Origin: Yersinia vastinensis
GTDB taxonomy: Bacteria; Pseudomonadota; Gammaproteobacteria; Enterobacterales; Enterobacteriaceae
Assembly: GCF_902726565.1 (NCBI RefSeq)
Contig: NZ_CACVAF010000006.1
Span: 1 to 64,000 of the forward strand
Direction of reading: 5' to 3'
DNA: 64,000 bases
Shown: positions 35,801-45,453 of the stretch, in pieces
How the letters are laid out: each line of letters begins with the position of its first letter
Position numbering within the stretch: position 1 is the first letter of the stretch
Notes under the pieces: generated by a model
What the model was told of the DNA's origin: nothing
Seen by the model: the letters and a program-made list of their open reading frames with translations, nothing else
The model's database searches: none
Translations under genes and position numbers: made by a program

Positions 35801-38590
35801 AATATGATTAAGGCCCAACGTGATATCACCTTAAAAGCCAATAATAGCAATGTTAGTGTTCAAAGTTCATCAATGAATTTAGACAATGTTAGTCTGGTAT
35901 CTGGAACGGGTAACATTGCGATTAATGGTTCGGGGTTGGGGAGTGTACATTTTAGTAATATAGATCTAACTGCCATTGCGGGTAATGTGACGGTTTATGC
36001 CGAGACAGTATCAGCTTTGACTTCAGCACTCAGTTCAACTTTGAGTATGGTAGGGAATAATACTATCAAGGCTCAGAATGGTTCCGTTATTGGCAGTGCG
36101 CTAAATACGTCACAGGGAGCCGGTATTGGATTCAGAGAAAATAACAGCTTATCCATTGAAGGCATTATTACCTTTCAAGGAAAAACGGAAGGAATAGGTG
36201 CAACACGAAAAGGTATTTATTTTTATGGGCCGAATACACTTAATATCGCCAAAGGAAGCCAACTCTCTTTAGTTGGAGAAAATAATGGCGCACAAGATAC
36301 CGCTGGTGGGAATGGTATCACCCACTCAGGCCCAATTAAGTTAACGATTAATAATAACGGATCGTTAAAAATGGAGGGCAGTTCAACCCGTGGTTCGGGA
36401 ATTCACTTCCCGAGAGATAATAATACGGTGGTATTAAATGGTGAGGGTGACACGTTGATTAGGGGCAGTAGTGTTGCCGGTCACGGAGTTGCTATTTCTG
36501 GGGTGGTGAATAACAGTACAGGTCCCGTCACTATTGAAGGTACTAGCGTTGATGGCATTGGCGTTCACCTTTTTAGTCCAGAGCATCAAGTCAGTCGGAT
36601 TAATATTACGGGGAATTCCACTCACGCAGAAGGCTTAATCATTAGCGGTAATGCAACAATTACTGATGCCACACTGAGTGGCGGTTCAATTAGTCATAGC
36701 GGTGTGAGAATTGATTCTCCTCCAGGCTCTAATGTTATCACTCGTACTGTATTAGATAATGCTGCACTCAATGGTGTCAGCCGTCATGGTAAAGGCGTGG
36801 AAATCACCAGTGAAGTAAAAGGAATTCACCAAAGTACGATTAATGGGACAGTTAATGGTATTGGCTACGGCATTGATATTGCTGAAAATGTGAATGTAAC
36901 TGGCACCAGTCAAGTTGATTTACTCACCCTTGCTGGGGAGGCGACGGCAGGAGCAGGAACGGGAATAAAACTGAATGGCAATAACGATTTAAGCAATACC
37001 AGTTTAAATGGTTCTGCTGTAGAGGGTATTGCATTAGATGTTGACGGCTCGTTAACTAGCCGTGGCAATACGGGATTAAGTGGTACGGCTTCCGGTACCG
37101 GTATCGGTGTACAAATTAATGGTTCACTGAATAATCATGTCGTTAATGGGACCTCAGTCAGCGGCATTGGTGTTCATATTAATGGCTCACTTGGCGATAG
37201 TCGTATTAATGGTGTTTCAACTAGCGGCAGTGGGGTGAAAATTGATGGCGATACAGTTCTCAATAATGTTGCGCTAGTGGGGGGAAGCATCGACGGTAAA
37301 GGGGTGGAAATGGCGGGAAATATCGTAGGTCGCCAAAGCAGCGTGGTGCAGGGTAATACGGTGAATGGCACGGGTGTCATGGTGAGTAATAAGGTCACCT
37401 TAACCGGGAGCAGGGTTGATGACTTGCTGGCAGTGGCCGGTAATGCCACCGGCGATAAGGGGAGCGGCGTGCAACTACGCGGTAATAATGCTCTCGATAA
37501 CATTTCACTTCATGGCAATGCCACTGACGGCAGTGGGGTGGATATCTCCGGCCCGTTGGTGAATACCGGCAATACAGCTATTGACGGTAAAACAAATCAC
37601 GGCGACGGGATCCAACTGGATGGTGCGGTGAGTGGCGGTGTGGTGATTGGTACATCCGACACCGGCGTCGGCGTTATAGTGGAGGGTGACACTACGCTTA
37701 ACAATGTAGCGCTCAATGGTCGCAGTACCGACGGTAAGGGTGTGGAGATTGTCGCCAATCTGGCCGGCAGCAATGGCAGCACCGTGCAAGGCAATACCAG
37801 TAACGGCAGCGGTGTTGATATCGGCAAAGATGCGATTTTGACCGGCGGTGGGGCGAATGATCAACTGGCAGTGACCGGTAATGCGATCGGCGGTAAAGGT
37901 ACTGGCGTGCAGTTGGGCGGTAATAACACTCTCGATAACACCTTCCTTAATGGCAATAGCGTCGACGGGCATGGTGTAGCGATCACCGGCGCTGTGACAA
38001 ATAAAGGCAATGCCACTATTACAGGTAATGCCGCTAACAAGGGTCATGGGGTGGATGTTGATGGTTCGCTCACTGGGGGGGTAATAAGCGGTATCTCCGG
38101 CAATAATTACGGTGTTTTTCTCGATGACGATGCAGAGCTACGCGATCTTGCTGTCATTGGCTCAGGTAAGCCTCTTATATACATAACATCACCCGGCCTT
38201 ATCCATGACAATGTGACGTTCAATGGCAAGCCTGTCGATAACACTCATTTAGGCGGAAATATTACGCGTAGCGGCGCTAATGTGAAGACGACTAAACCGA
38301 AACCGAAACGGAAACCGAAACCAGACCTCGTTTCCGGAAGGAATACTCTGAGAATCGCGGGAGAAATAACCCTCCCGTCACGGAGAGAAGAGCCTGAATT
38401 ATTGTTGGTGGAACACGGGCAGATTCTCAGTTCTCTTGAACACCAGCCTTTCCCGCCCTCGATTGTGAGCGAGCCTGAGAGAGATATTGTCGCCAACACC
38501 AGTATTGCAATTTGTATTCCGTCTGATGCCTCTCTCCAGCAGGAAGTCTGCGACAAGCACATTTTTGGGCGATGGAAACCGCAACATTAA
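32870..38590 (+). CDS. TpsA filamentous adhesin, HMW1/RscA-like
   Basis: A 1906-residue secreted beta-helix protein. It begins with an extended signal peptide region (MNSKLYKLIFCHRLGCFVAV, then EFTRSYGK) and a hydrophobic core ending about VFA-RS (residue 67). The TPS domain (about 68-300) has LNPNGILFGKGAEVNVGG. RSGTWLLDPAEVNIVG near 460 is usual in HMW/FHA proteins. Dozens of N-x-S/T sequons are visible, fitting glycosylation by the HMW1C homologue downstream. From about residue 1340 there are repeats of ~146 residues. A Lys-Pro hinge (KPKPKRKPKP) lies near 1808 and a Cys pair (CIPSDASLQQEVC) near the C-terminus. Codon and base composition is AT-richer than the flanks, at least in the first two thirds. 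Confidence 0.93.
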   Translation: MNSKLYKLIFCHRLGCFVAVGEFTRSYGKSFSSTGEKLIKEHYTRILTPLAIMMGLALGTSPLLVFARSSLPIDGQVVVGQGELGINNATLTVTQQSDKLAINWRSFDIAQGNSVIYNQPSVQSIALNRVLGRNASQIYGNLKANGQVFLLNPNGILFGKGAEVNVGGLVATTKSMSDHDFINGRYTLISRKQEGSVINQANLRTTSGGYIALVGQRVDNQSSGIIHTPQGRTLFAAGQRVTLNLDHGQLLGVQIQSEQITALLQNGGLIQADEGVIQLTAHGKDMLMNTVINNTGILQANGISGKNGVIHLDSGGVGVTKQHGRVDVSHPQGRGGEVILQGENIHLVTGSKIDARGRDGGGKVWVGGGWQGKNKNIRNAHSVVMDKGAKIDVSATNKGHGGVAVLWSDHYTGFYGDIYARGGGESGNGGQVETSSVRNLQAFGQVDAAAIYGRSGTWLLDPAEVNIVGSGAESGVLIQAGNIPAGHVTNAQIFIPTTNVAQIANSSINAQLNSGTNVTITTSNGRSLSCRWCNITLQADINKISGTDATLTLHADGNIVANNNITASAGKLNVNLLAGNTTVDSVITLNNSSVLLNGGDLLAKHANENNTARISVIGGRYDVGNLTFDGNTGVASQVGVNISNAANITVAGETRIAGESSNSNGQGWRSVEISGNSTIIGKGDIIFAITSNSKTAWMASFSNTTITSDKNIIFQANGTTWGGLAFNSSKLTSLLGNVSINLNGSIMTASNKGVDFNSGSLVSGQHVNIESHITGADGFLLANSRIIATAGDINANSTTTNKGIWISGNSSLNANGNIALQGITTGLLAGTEGIKIGGDSTDYANITASGNISMNGNDSGKSAGMSVIVDYANIESLNGDYHLNIAGEKTSNITNTNITANNIEITSDPVDLGGIVLSGVNVTSTVDDIHINTTAKNKSIWIKANSSLNSNRDIILNGEANSTGEGIVIQGASDTSRNMIKAQRDITLKANNSNVSVQSSSMNLDNVSLVSGTGNIAINGSGLGSVHFSNIDLTAIAGNVTVYAETVSALTSALSSTLSMVGNNTIKAQNGSVIGSALNTSQGAGIGFRENNSLSIEGIITFQGKTEGIGATRKGIYFYGPNTLNIAKGSQLSLVGENNGAQDTAGGNGITHSGPIKLTINNNGSLKMEGSSTRGSGIHFPRDNNTVVLNGEGDTLIRGSSVAGHGVAISGVVNNSTGPVTIEGTSVDGIGVHLFSPEHQVSRINITGNSTHAEGLIISGNATITDATLSGGSISHSGVRIDSPPGSNVITRTVLDNAALNGVSRHGKGVEITSEVKGIHQSTINGTVNGIGYGIDIAENVNVTGTSQVDLLTLAGEATAGAGTGIKLNGNNDLSNTSLNGSAVEGIALDVDGSLTSRGNTGLSGTASGTGIGVQINGSLNNHVVNGTSVSGIGVHINGSLGDSRINGVSTSGSGVKIDGDTVLNNVALVGGSIDGKGVEMAGNIVGRQSSVVQGNTVNGTGVMVSNKVTLTGSRVDDLLAVAGNATGDKGSGVQLRGNNALDNISLHGNATDGSGVDISGPLVNTGNTAIDGKTNHGDGIQLDGAVSGGVVIGTSDTGVGVIVEGDTTLNNVALNGRSTDGKGVEIVANLAGSNGSTVQGNTSNGSGVDIGKDAILTGGGANDQLAVTGNAIGGKGTGVQLGGNNTLDNTFLNGNSVDGHGVAITGAVTNKGNATITGNAANKGHGVDVDGSLTGGVISGISGNNYGVFLDDDAELRDLAVIGSGKPLIYITSPGLIHDNVTFNGKPVDNTHLGGNITRSGANVKTTKPKPKRKPKPDLVSGRNTLRIAGEITLPSRREEPELLLVEHGQILSSLEHQPFPPSIVSEPERDIVANTSIAICIPSDASLQQEVCDKHIFGRWKPQH
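36890..38120 (+). repeat. tandem ~438-bp coding repeats in the TpsA gene
   Basis: Equivalent blocks GDTVLNNVAL (from about 37246) and GDTTLNNVAL (from about 37684) are 438 bp apart (146 residues). The following features repeat in order: DGKGVE, VQGNT-NG-GV, LTG..-DDLLAV or NDQLAV, GVQL-GNN-LDN. A more diverged partial copy precedes them (VDLLTLAGEAT, GIKLNGNNDLSN from about 36910). I count roughly 2.7 copies. Confidence 0.8.
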
Positions 38591-38688
38591 GTCGAGGATG
38601 AGGAGCAGCAATGCATTGTTAGGGGAGTTATTTAGCGGATAAATGCATTCATTGGGTGAGTGCGTCATGGCCAGGGAGAGCAACAATA

Positions 38689-40536
38689 GTGGAAAAAACA
38701 ATTGAAATCGCGCCGATAGTCGAGGAGCCAACAGTATTTTCACTGCCCTATTTTGAGTTTTTAGTCAGCGCCCGACGCTATGAAGAAGCGGGGCGAGTAT
38801 TAATATTCATGCTGGAGCAGTTAGATACACACTATGGTCGTTGGGATGTTTTCTCGCTAAATAAACCGTCGCCGCAGCAGCAGGCACATTATTGTAATCG
38901 GCTGGCGGCCGCCATTGGGAATCTGTTTTCCGATCCGGGTTTTGTGTTATCGGAAAAAGGATTTTTACAATTAATCAATTTTCATCGTTGGATTGCCTTA
39001 ATTTTTGCCGCCTCTCCATTTGGACATGCTGATCATGTGATTACGAACCTGAATCAGGCAGGAGAAGGCTGTGCACATCCTCTTCGGTTTGAACGAGGCC
39101 ACTTTCTTAAATTCTGTGTGATGTATTTACCTGAATCAGGTATTCCCCTACAACCGGAAATATTATGGCAATTTAATCCGTATGCGACGGCGGCACTATT
39201 TCTGGCTTTATTGTCTCCGCGGATTTTACCCAGTACGGTAGGGCACGCTAAGCGCGAGTTCCTCTTGGGTTGGCTGCCTGAAAAACTATTAACGTTGGAC
39301 CGTATTGAACATCTGCCAGAGCGCATTCTGCATGATGTTTATATGCATTGCAGTTATGCCGATATGGCACAAAAGCATGCTATAAAGCGCAGCATTAATT
39401 TTCATCTGCGCAATTCACTGCTTCATCGTGGATTATCTGATAATGACTTATTGCCACCCTTACGCGATAAACCATTAATGTTAGTTATTTTAGAGTGGTT
39501 TAACAGCGGCCATTCTATTTATCGAACCCATTCCAGTACATTACGTGCTGCGCGGGAGCACTTTTCTACCCATGGCACTACAATTTCGGAGGCGACAGAC
39601 ACCCTCGCTCGCGAGGTATTTGATGACTTTACCGAGGTCAGCCGTGCAGGCGCTGTCGAGGCCATCGTGGCTTTGGCACAGCGATTACTTCCTGACGTTA
39701 TCTATTTCCCCAGTGTTGGTATGTTCCCACTGACCATTGCGCTGACCAATTTACGTTTAGCGCCCCTACAGGTGATGGCGTTAGGCCATCCTGCCACAAC
39801 ACATTCCGATTATATTGATGCCGTTTTAGTGGAAGAGGACTATTTAGGCGACATTGGCTGCTTTTCCGAAAACGTGGTCTCATTACCCAAAGATTGCTTA
39901 CCCTACGTCCCTCCCGCCAATATCAGCCAACCGGAACCTCTATTGCACGTTGATGAGCGGCCCGAGGTACATATTGCTGTTTGTGCATCTGCCATGAAGA
40001 TTAATCCGCGTTTTCTCGCCACCTGTGAGGAAATAGCGCAGCGCACATCTACACCAGTTATTTTTCATTTTCTCGTGGGTTTTTGTTGGGGTATCACCCA
40101 TCGGGTCATGGAAAAAGCGGTTCATGAGGTGGTGCCCCAAGCGAAAGTTTACGAACACTTGGCGTATCTGGATTATTTGCAGGTGATTAACCAATGTGAC
40201 CTCTTTATCAATCCATTCCCTTTCGGCAATACCAATGGCATCGTTGATACCGTGCGTCAGGGATTACCCGGTGTGTGTCTCAGTGGGGCCGAAGTTCATG
40301 AACATATCGATGAAGGGTTATTTCGCCGTTTGGGGCTGGGTGAGGAACTGGTTGCACATAGCTTAGCTGAATATATTGCAGTGGCTGTTCGGCTGATTAG
40401 TGACAAAGTTTGGCGTGATAGCTTGCGCCGTCGATTGCTACAGATTCAGCCAGACAATGTACTATTTGCTGGTAAACCTGAGCAGTTCGGGGTGATTGTC
40501 CGCCGTTTGCTCGACGATAAAAAAAGCCTCCATTAA
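38689..40536 (+). CDS. HMW1C-like N-glycosyltransferase
   Basis: A cytoplasmic GT41 enzyme of about 615 residues, close to the 620 of H. influenzae HMW1C. Visible family segments are MALGHPATTHSDYIDAVLVEE, CASAMKINPRFLATCEEIA (UDP-hexose-binding Lys region) and FPFGNTNGIVDTVRQGLPGV with EVHEHIDEGLF. HMW1C adds glucose or galactose to Asn in NxS/T of the adhesin before export. The GTG at 38689 has GGGAG about 10 nt upstream; an in-frame start at 38656 is possible. The 3' end overlaps the terminator stem. It resembles RscC of the Y. enterocolitica rscBAC locus by position. Confidence 0.92.
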   Translation: MEKTIEIAPIVEEPTVFSLPYFEFLVSARRYEEAGRVLIFMLEQLDTHYGRWDVFSLNKPSPQQQAHYCNRLAAAIGNLFSDPGFVLSEKGFLQLINFHRWIALIFAASPFGHADHVITNLNQAGEGCAHPLRFERGHFLKFCVMYLPESGIPLQPEILWQFNPYATAALFLALLSPRILPSTVGHAKREFLLGWLPEKLLTLDRIEHLPERILHDVYMHCSYADMAQKHAIKRSINFHLRNSLLHRGLSDNDLLPPLRDKPLMLVILEWFNSGHSIYRTHSSTLRAAREHFSTHGTTISEATDTLAREVFDDFTEVSRAGAVEAIVALAQRLLPDVIYFPSVGMFPLTIALTNLRLAPLQVMALGHPATTHSDYIDAVLVEEDYLGDIGCFSENVVSLPKDCLPYVPPANISQPEPLLHVDERPEVHIAVCASAMKINPRFLATCEEIAQRTSTPVIFHFLVGFCWGITHRVMEKAVHEVVPQAKVYEHLAYLDYLQVINQCDLFINPFPFGNTNGIVDTVRQGLPGVCLSGAEVHEHIDEGLFRRLGLGEELVAHSLAEYIAVAVRLISDKVWRDSLRRRLLQIQPDNVLFAGKPEQFGVIVRRLLDDKKSLH

Positions 40537-40548
40537 TAGGAGGCTTTG
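40523..40548. terminator. terminator of the TPS operon
   Basis: AAAGCCTCC-ATTAAT-AGGAGGCTTT gives a 9-bp stem preceded by an A-run. The first arm lies inside the last codons of the glycosyltransferase gene. The flanking A-run also serves convergent fadE transcripts. Confidence 0.75.
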
Positions 40549-40580
40549 TCAGTTAGACACACACATCAATAAGACAAAAA

Positions 40581-43028
40581 TTAGGCTGCTTCAGTATGTC
40601 GTGGTTTAGTCGGTTGCTTTACGGCGGGTTTAACCGCCAGAGCATCCGCTTCAAACTCATCGACATTAATAGAACGTAGACGACTCTCTTCTGCTTTAGT
40701 CAATATGGCGGCTTCTTCGGCATTGATTTTACCTTCTGACAATGCGCGTTTTGCCAGCATATCTAGGCGAGTAAATGGCAAACTCTTGCCCGCTTCTTTA
40801 CTCAAGCGTTTATGAATTGGCTCGGCCGCGATAACATCTTGCAACGCCGCTTCCAGTAAGCCCACCGGGTTGAACTCACTTGGTGTCAGATATTGACCAC
40901 GGCCAATACGGCTGCGGGTTGCTGATGGCACTTGTAGCAACTGGGCTAACTGGTGATCCAGTCGGTCTGACGGTGCCTTATGTACCCGGCCAAGTGGGAA
41001 GATCCCGAACCGCATGACGCCCGCAATGAATTTGTTCGGGAAGTTACGCAGTAAATCATCCAGTGCAATTTCAGCCTGATTTAGGGCATCCTGCACGCCC
41101 CAGTGTACCAGTGGCAAATCTTCTTTCTGACGGCCTTCATCTTCATAGCGTTTCAGTGTGGCTGAAGCCAGATACATTTGGCTGAGAATATCCCCTAAGC
41201 GAGCTGAAATTCGCTCACGACGCTTCAGACTGCCACCCAGCACGCCCATTGAAACATCGGACATCAAAGCCAAGTTGGCACTCAGCCGGTTCAGGTGCTG
41301 GTAATAACGGCGTGTACTGTCTTTGACCGGTGTCGCACTAGTACGGCCATTAGTCAGCCCCAACCAGAAGCTGCGAACTTTGCTACTACCCACATGGCCC
41401 AAGTGGCCAAACAGGGCTTTATCAAATGCGGAAACATCATTGGATTGCGCGGCGGCCATTTCGTCCAGCACGAACGGATGACAACGAATAGCGCCCTGAC
41501 CGAAGATAATCATGCTACGAGTCAGTATGTTAGCGCCTTCCACCGTAATACCAATCGGGGCACCTTGATAACCACGAGCGACAAAGTTAGCTGGGCCAAG
41601 GCAGATACCTTTGCCTCCGGCGATATCCATCGCATCCATCACTGCGCGCTGACCTCGGTGGGTACAATGATATTTAACAATGGCGGACAACACGGCGGGT
41701 TTCTCGCCCAGCATAATACCGCTGGTAATTAAGGTCGCCGCAGCATCCATCACATAGGCATTACCGGCAATGCGCGCTAATGGCTCTTCAATCCCCTCCA
41801 TTTTACCGATTGAGATCTTGAACTGCCGACGTATATAGGCGTAAGCGCCGATCCCCATTGCCACACTTTTCAGGCTGCCTGTGGCGTTGGATGGCAATGT
41901 GATGCCACGGCCGACAGACAGACATTCCACCAGCATCCGCCAGCCTTGACCGGCCATTTTCGGCCCGCCAATAATGTAATCAATAGGAACAAAGATATCA
42001 TTGCCGCGTGTCGGACCGTTTTGGAATGGCACATTCAGTGGGAAGTGACGATGGCCGATTTCAACCCCTGGGGTGTTGGTCGGGATAAGCGCACAGGTAA
42101 TGCCTAAATCAACGGTTTCACCCAACAGATGCTCAGGGTCAGATAGCTTAAAGGCGAGCCCAAGCACGGTGGCAATAGGGGCCAGAGTAATATAGCGTTT
42201 GTTCCAAGTCAGGCGCATGCCCAGCACCTGTTTACCTTGCCATTCACCCATACACACAGTGCCGGTATCTGGAATGGCGCCGGCATCTGAACCGGCCTCC
42301 GGGCTGGTCAAGGCAAAACAAGGGATCTCATCGCCACGGGCCAGTCCCGGTAAATAATGATTTTTTTGCTCTTCAGTACCGTAGTGTTGCAGCAATTCAC
42401 CGGGGCCGAGAGAGTTAGGTACACCAACGGTGATAGCCAAGATACCGGAGACTCCGGAGAGTTTTTGTAGTACTCGGGCCTGAGCATAAGCAGAGAACTC
42501 AAGACCGCCATACTCTTTCTTAATGATCATCGCAAAGAAGCGATTCTCTTTCAGATAATCCCACAGCTCAGGCGGTAAATCAGCCAATTCATGCGTAATC
42601 TGGAAATCATTTGCCATGCGGCACGCTTCTTCAACCGGGCCGTCGATAAAGGCTTGTTCTTCCGCGGTTAATTGCGGTTTTGGATAGTTGTGTAATTTTT
42701 TCCAGTCAGGTTGACCCTGAAATAAATCACCTTCCCACCAAGTTGTGCCTGCATCAATCGCCTCTTTTTCGGTGCGCGACATCGCAGGCATGACTTTTCG
42801 GAACATGCGCAATGCTGGGGCGGAAAATAGGGATTGGCGCAGAGGGGTTAGTGTCAGAGGTAACAGAACAATCACTATCGGCAATAATGCCCAATATGAC
42901 CATAACTGTGCGGCCCCCATGGCAGCGGCGTAAACCACCAAAATCAAACTACTGAGATAGAGGTTCACCCGGTGATAGAACAACACACCAATAAGAACCA
43001 GCAAGGCAATAATGCTAAGAACCATCAT
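40581..43028 (-). CDS. fadE: acyl-CoA dehydrogenase FadE
   Basis: An 815-residue flavoenzyme for the first step of fatty-acid beta-oxidation, the size of E. coli FadE. Two to three N-terminal membrane helices (about 1-70) are followed by the acyl-CoA dehydrogenase core, with [20 protein letters not shown] near 240 and [12 protein letters not shown]-like [17 protein letters not shown] near 500. The long C-terminal extension is family-specific. The gene is divergent from gmhA and has a FadR-like site just before its start. Confidence 0.95.
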   Translation of the reverse strand: MMVLSIIALLVLIGVLFYHRVNLYLSSLILVVYAAAMGAAQLWSYWALLPIVIVLLPLTLTPLRQSLFSAPALRMFRKVMPAMSRTEKEAIDAGTTWWEGDLFQGQPDWKKLHNYPKPQLTAEEQAFIDGPVEEACRMANDFQITHELADLPPELWDYLKENRFFAMIIKKEYGGLEFSAYAQARVLQKLSGVSGILAITVGVPNSLGPGELLQHYGTEEQKNHYLPGLARGDEIPCFALTSPEAGSDAGAIPDTGTVCMGEWQGKQVLGMRLTWNKRYITLAPIATVLGLAFKLSDPEHLLGETVDLGITCALIPTNTPGVEIGHRHFPLNVPFQNGPTRGNDIFVPIDYIIGGPKMAGQGWRMLVECLSVGRGITLPSNATGSLKSVAMGIGAYAYIRRQFKISIGKMEGIEEPLARIAGNAYVMDAAATLITSGIMLGEKPAVLSAIVKYHCTHRGQRAVMDAMDIAGGKGICLGPANFVARGYQGAPIGITVEGANILTRSMIIFGQGAIRCHPFVLDEMAAAQSNDVSAFDKALFGHLGHVGSSKVRSFWLGLTNGRTSATPVKDSTRRYYQHLNRLSANLALMSDVSMGVLGGSLKRRERISARLGDILSQMYLASATLKRYEDEGRQKEDLPLVHWGVQDALNQAEIALDDLLRNFPNKFIAGVMRFGIFPLGRVHKAPSDRLDHQLAQLLQVPSATRSRIGRGQYLTPSEFNPVGLLEAALQDVIAAEPIHKRLSKEAGKSLPFTRLDMLAKRALSEGKINAEEAAILTKAEESRLRSINVDEFEADALAVKPAVKQPTKPRHTEAA

Positions 43029-43047
43029 AATGAAGCTCCTGAGATGT

Positions 43048-43064
43048 AGGAGGTCTGACCTGTT
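43048..43064 (-). promoter_or_regulatory. candidate FadR operator of fadE
   Basis: AGGAGGTCTGACCTGTT contains the palindromic core GGTC-N-GACC and the GTT end typical of FadR sites (consensus about AACTGGTCNGACNAGTT). It starts 20 bp before the fadE start codon, a place from which bound FadR would block transcription. Acyl-CoA releases FadR in E. coli. Confidence 0.6.
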
Positions 43065-43283
43065 GAGTGATACATTTGTTGTAGTTCATCTCATTCTATT
43101 TATCAATACCATTACATGTCATTTACAACTTACTTCACAAATTGTTCTCATTAAGCGCCCAAATAGCCCCATCGATGTCATTGCTGTTTGGCTAATTCAT
43201 TACAGTACTTCTCGCTGTTTGTGCTATCCGGTACACTGGCGCAGGAAGAACATTGATGCCATAGGACTATTAAAGAGGCTCCC

Positions 43284-43865
43284 ATGTACCACGATTTAAT
43301 CCGTAGTGAACTGAACGAAGCAGCAACCACGCTGGCAAACTTTCTGAAAGATGATGCCAATATCGATGCCATCCAGCGCGCAGCCGTATTACTGGCGGAC
43401 TCTTTTAAAGCGGGCGGTAAGGTATTGTCATGTGGCAATGGCGGTTCCCATTGTGATGCCATGCATTTTGCCGAAGAGTTAACGGGCCGCTACCGTGAAA
43501 ATCGCCCGGGTTATCCGGCGATTGCTATTTCTGATGTTAGCCATCTCTCTTGCGTCAGTAATGACTTTGGTTATGACTATGTTTTCTCTCGCTATGTTGA
43601 AGCTGTGGGTCGCGAAGGTGATGTGCTGTTGGGCATTTCAACTTCCGGTAATTCAGGTAATATCATCAAGGCAATTGAAGCTGCTCGCGCCAAAGGCATG
43701 AAAGTCATCACTCTGACAGGTAAAGATGGCGGCAAAATGGCAGGCACTGCGGATATCGAAATCCGGGTTCCTCATTTCGGTTATGCTGATCGTATTCAGG
43801 AAATTCATATCAAAGCGATTCATATCTTGATTCAGTTGATTGAAAAAGAGATGGTAAAATCCTGA
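43284..43865 (+). CDS. gmhA: sedoheptulose-7-phosphate isomerase GmhA (LpcA)
   Basis: A 193-residue SIS-domain isomerase that makes D-glycero-D-manno-heptose 7-phosphate for the lipopolysaccharide inner core. Motifs: [23 protein letters not shown] (zinc and substrate), [18 protein letters not shown] and [17 protein letters not shown]. The neighbours fadE, yafJ and dpaA are the same as in E. coli. Confidence 0.97.
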   Translation: MYHDLIRSELNEAATTLANFLKDDANIDAIQRAAVLLADSFKAGGKVLSCGNGGSHCDAMHFAEELTGRYRENRPGYPAIAISDVSHLSCVSNDFGYDYVFSRYVEAVGREGDVLLGISTSGNSGNIIKAIEAARAKGMKVITLTGKDGGKMAGTADIEIRVPHFGYADRIQEIHIKAIHILIQLIEKEMVKS

Positions 43866-43941
43866 GTTAGATAGAGTGAGTTATTGGCCGTAATTTATCC
43901 CCTTCATCTTTCAAGATGGAGGGAATAAGAAGGAGGAATGT

Positions 43942-44706
43942 ATGTGCGAATTGCTCGGGATGAGCGCAAATGTTCCTACGGATATTTGCTTTAGTTTTAC
44001 CGGCCTAGTGCAACGAGGCGGCGGGACAGGGCCACACAAAGATGGCTGGGGGATTACTTTCTATGAAGGTAATGGTTGCCGTACGTTTAAAGATCCCCAA
44101 CCCAGTTTTAATTCTCCCATTGCCAGATTAGTGCAGGATTACCCTATAAAATCCTGCGCGGTAATTTCCCATATTCGTCAGGCAAACCGGGGCGAAGTCG
44201 CGTTAGAAAATACCCATCCTTTTACTCGTGAAATGTGGGGGCGTAACTGGACTTATGCCCATAACGGCCAACTTAAGGGTTATCGCCAACTAGATACCGG
44301 TACTTTCCGCCCTATTGGCCAAACTGACAGCGAATATGCTTTCTGCTGGTTGCTTAATCAATTAGCAAAACGCTACCCGCGCACCCCCAGTAACTGGCCT
44401 GCGGTATTCCGCTATATTGGTACGTTATGTGAACAATTGCGGGCGAAAGGGGTGTTTAATATGTTGCTGTCGGATGGACGTTTTGTGATGGCATTCTGTT
44501 CCACCAATCTATATTGGATAACCCGCCGTGCACCTTTTGGTAAAGCGACTTTGCTGGACCAAGATGTTGAAATCGATTTTCAGCGTCAAACCACACCTAA
44601 AGACGTGGTCACCGTGATTGCCACTCAGCCGCTTACTGGTAATGAAACCTGGCACAAAATTGCACCAGGTGAGTTTGCATTATTCTGTTTTGGCGAGCGA
44701 ATCTGA
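43942..44706 (+). CDS. yafJ: class II glutamine amidotransferase YafJ
   Basis: A 254-residue Ntn-hydrolase of the glutaminase class. The N-terminal nucleophile Cys follows Met ([14 protein letters not shown]); AHNGQLKG and [18 protein letters not shown] are the glutamine-pocket segments. Its acceptor is unknown, and there is no synthetase domain. The 3' end overlaps convergent dpaA by 27 bp. GGAGG lies about 7 nt before the ATG. Confidence 0.92.
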   Translation: MCELLGMSANVPTDICFSFTGLVQRGGGTGPHKDGWGITFYEGNGCRTFKDPQPSFNSPIARLVQDYPIKSCAVISHIRQANRGEVALENTHPFTREMWGRNWTYAHNGQLKGYRQLDTGTFRPIGQTDSEYAFCWLLNQLAKRYPRTPSNWPAVFRYIGTLCEQLRAKGVFNMLLSDGRFVMAFCSTNLYWITRRAPFGKATLLDQDVEIDFQRQTTPKDVVTVIATQPLTGNETWHKIAPGEFALFCFGERI

Positions 44707-45453
44707 TTGGAGCATAGAGCCTGGTTTGCTCAGTGCGTACTGGGATGCAGGTTCGCTGGAGACCGGAGGGCGGCTTAAGACATACTGCCCGTTTATTACG
44801 GCAACCGATGGTGGCATCCGGTTTTTGGCAAAATACGCATATCCCGGCTGCAATTGGCGCCAGAAGTTGTAATCTGAAGAATTACGGTGACGTTGCATAT
44901 TTTGTTCGGTCATGCGAAATGGATAGATACTGATATCTACTTTTTCTTGGCCGAAGATAAATGCCGTTTGCACGTAGTTAAATATCTCGTCCATATAGGC
45001 ATCCGTCATCGCATAACAGCCGATTGATTTGCAAGCGCCGTGGATCATCAGATATTTCCCTGAGTAACCTTGCGACTTATCATAATCATTTGGGAAGCCG
45101 ATATTGATTGCCCGGTAAAACTTACTGTCAGGTTTTAAATGGCGCATATCAATGCTGTAAAAACCTTCTGGGCTCTTAAAATCGCCTTCACGGCGTTTCG
45201 GGCCAAGGCCACCTGAGAATTCGCAGATGCGATAGCTTTGTACCAAACGATACTCGCCTTGCAGCTTGGCATATAATTCCAAAGTGCGTTCTTCTTTGAA
45301 GATCTGAATATAGACCGATGACCCTAGTAATTGCTGTTTTAGCTCTTTGGATACCGCGACAGGCTCACTGGCCGAGCTGTTGAAGGATACCGCAGGCAAG
45401 CAAATTATCACCGCAAACATTATCATCGCAAAAAACGGCGTGATTTTGCGCAT
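44680..45453 (-). CDS. dpaA: L,D-transpeptidase-fold murein hydrolase DpaA (YafK)
   Basis: A 257-residue YkuD-domain protein. The N-terminal hydrophobic stretch is a signal sequence (about residues 1-28). The catalytic motif [14 protein letters not shown] (His and Cys) lies near residue 145. E. coli DpaA/YafK cleaves the link between Braun lipoprotein and peptidoglycan instead of forming it. The C-terminal ~60 residues are Pro/Ser-rich and look flexible. Confidence 0.9.
   Translation of the reverse strand: MRKITPFFAMIMFAVIICLPAVSFNSSASEPVAVSKELKQQLLGSSVYIQIFKEERTLELYAKLQGEYRLVQSYRICEFSGGLGPKRREGDFKSPEGFYSIDMRHLKPDSKFYRAINIGFPNDYDKSQGYSGKYLMIHGACKSIGCYAMTDAYMDEIFNYVQTAFIFGQEKVDISIYPFRMTEQNMQRHRNSSDYNFWRQLQPGYAYFAKNRMPPSVAVINGQYVLSRPPVSSEPASQYALSKPGSMLQSDSLAKTE

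Noticed and set aside
37505-38047. 180-codon minus-strand frame in the TpsA repeats
   Set aside because: It mirrors the tandem repeats of the plus-strand gene and has repetitive composition of its own; it is not a gene.
36890-38120. Regular repeats that could suggest a CRISPR array
   Set aside because: The unit is 438 bp, coding and in frame, with no short repeats and unique spacers.
38656-38688. Upstream in-frame start for the glycosyltransferase
   Set aside because: Its Shine-Dalgarno sequence is poor, while the GTG at 38689 has GGGAG; the longer form cannot be excluded.
43898-43925. Imperfect hairpin TCCCCTTCATCTT / AAGATGGAGGGA between gmhA and yafJ
   Set aside because: It has no T-run and overlaps the yafJ ribosome-binding region; too weak to call a terminator or repeat.
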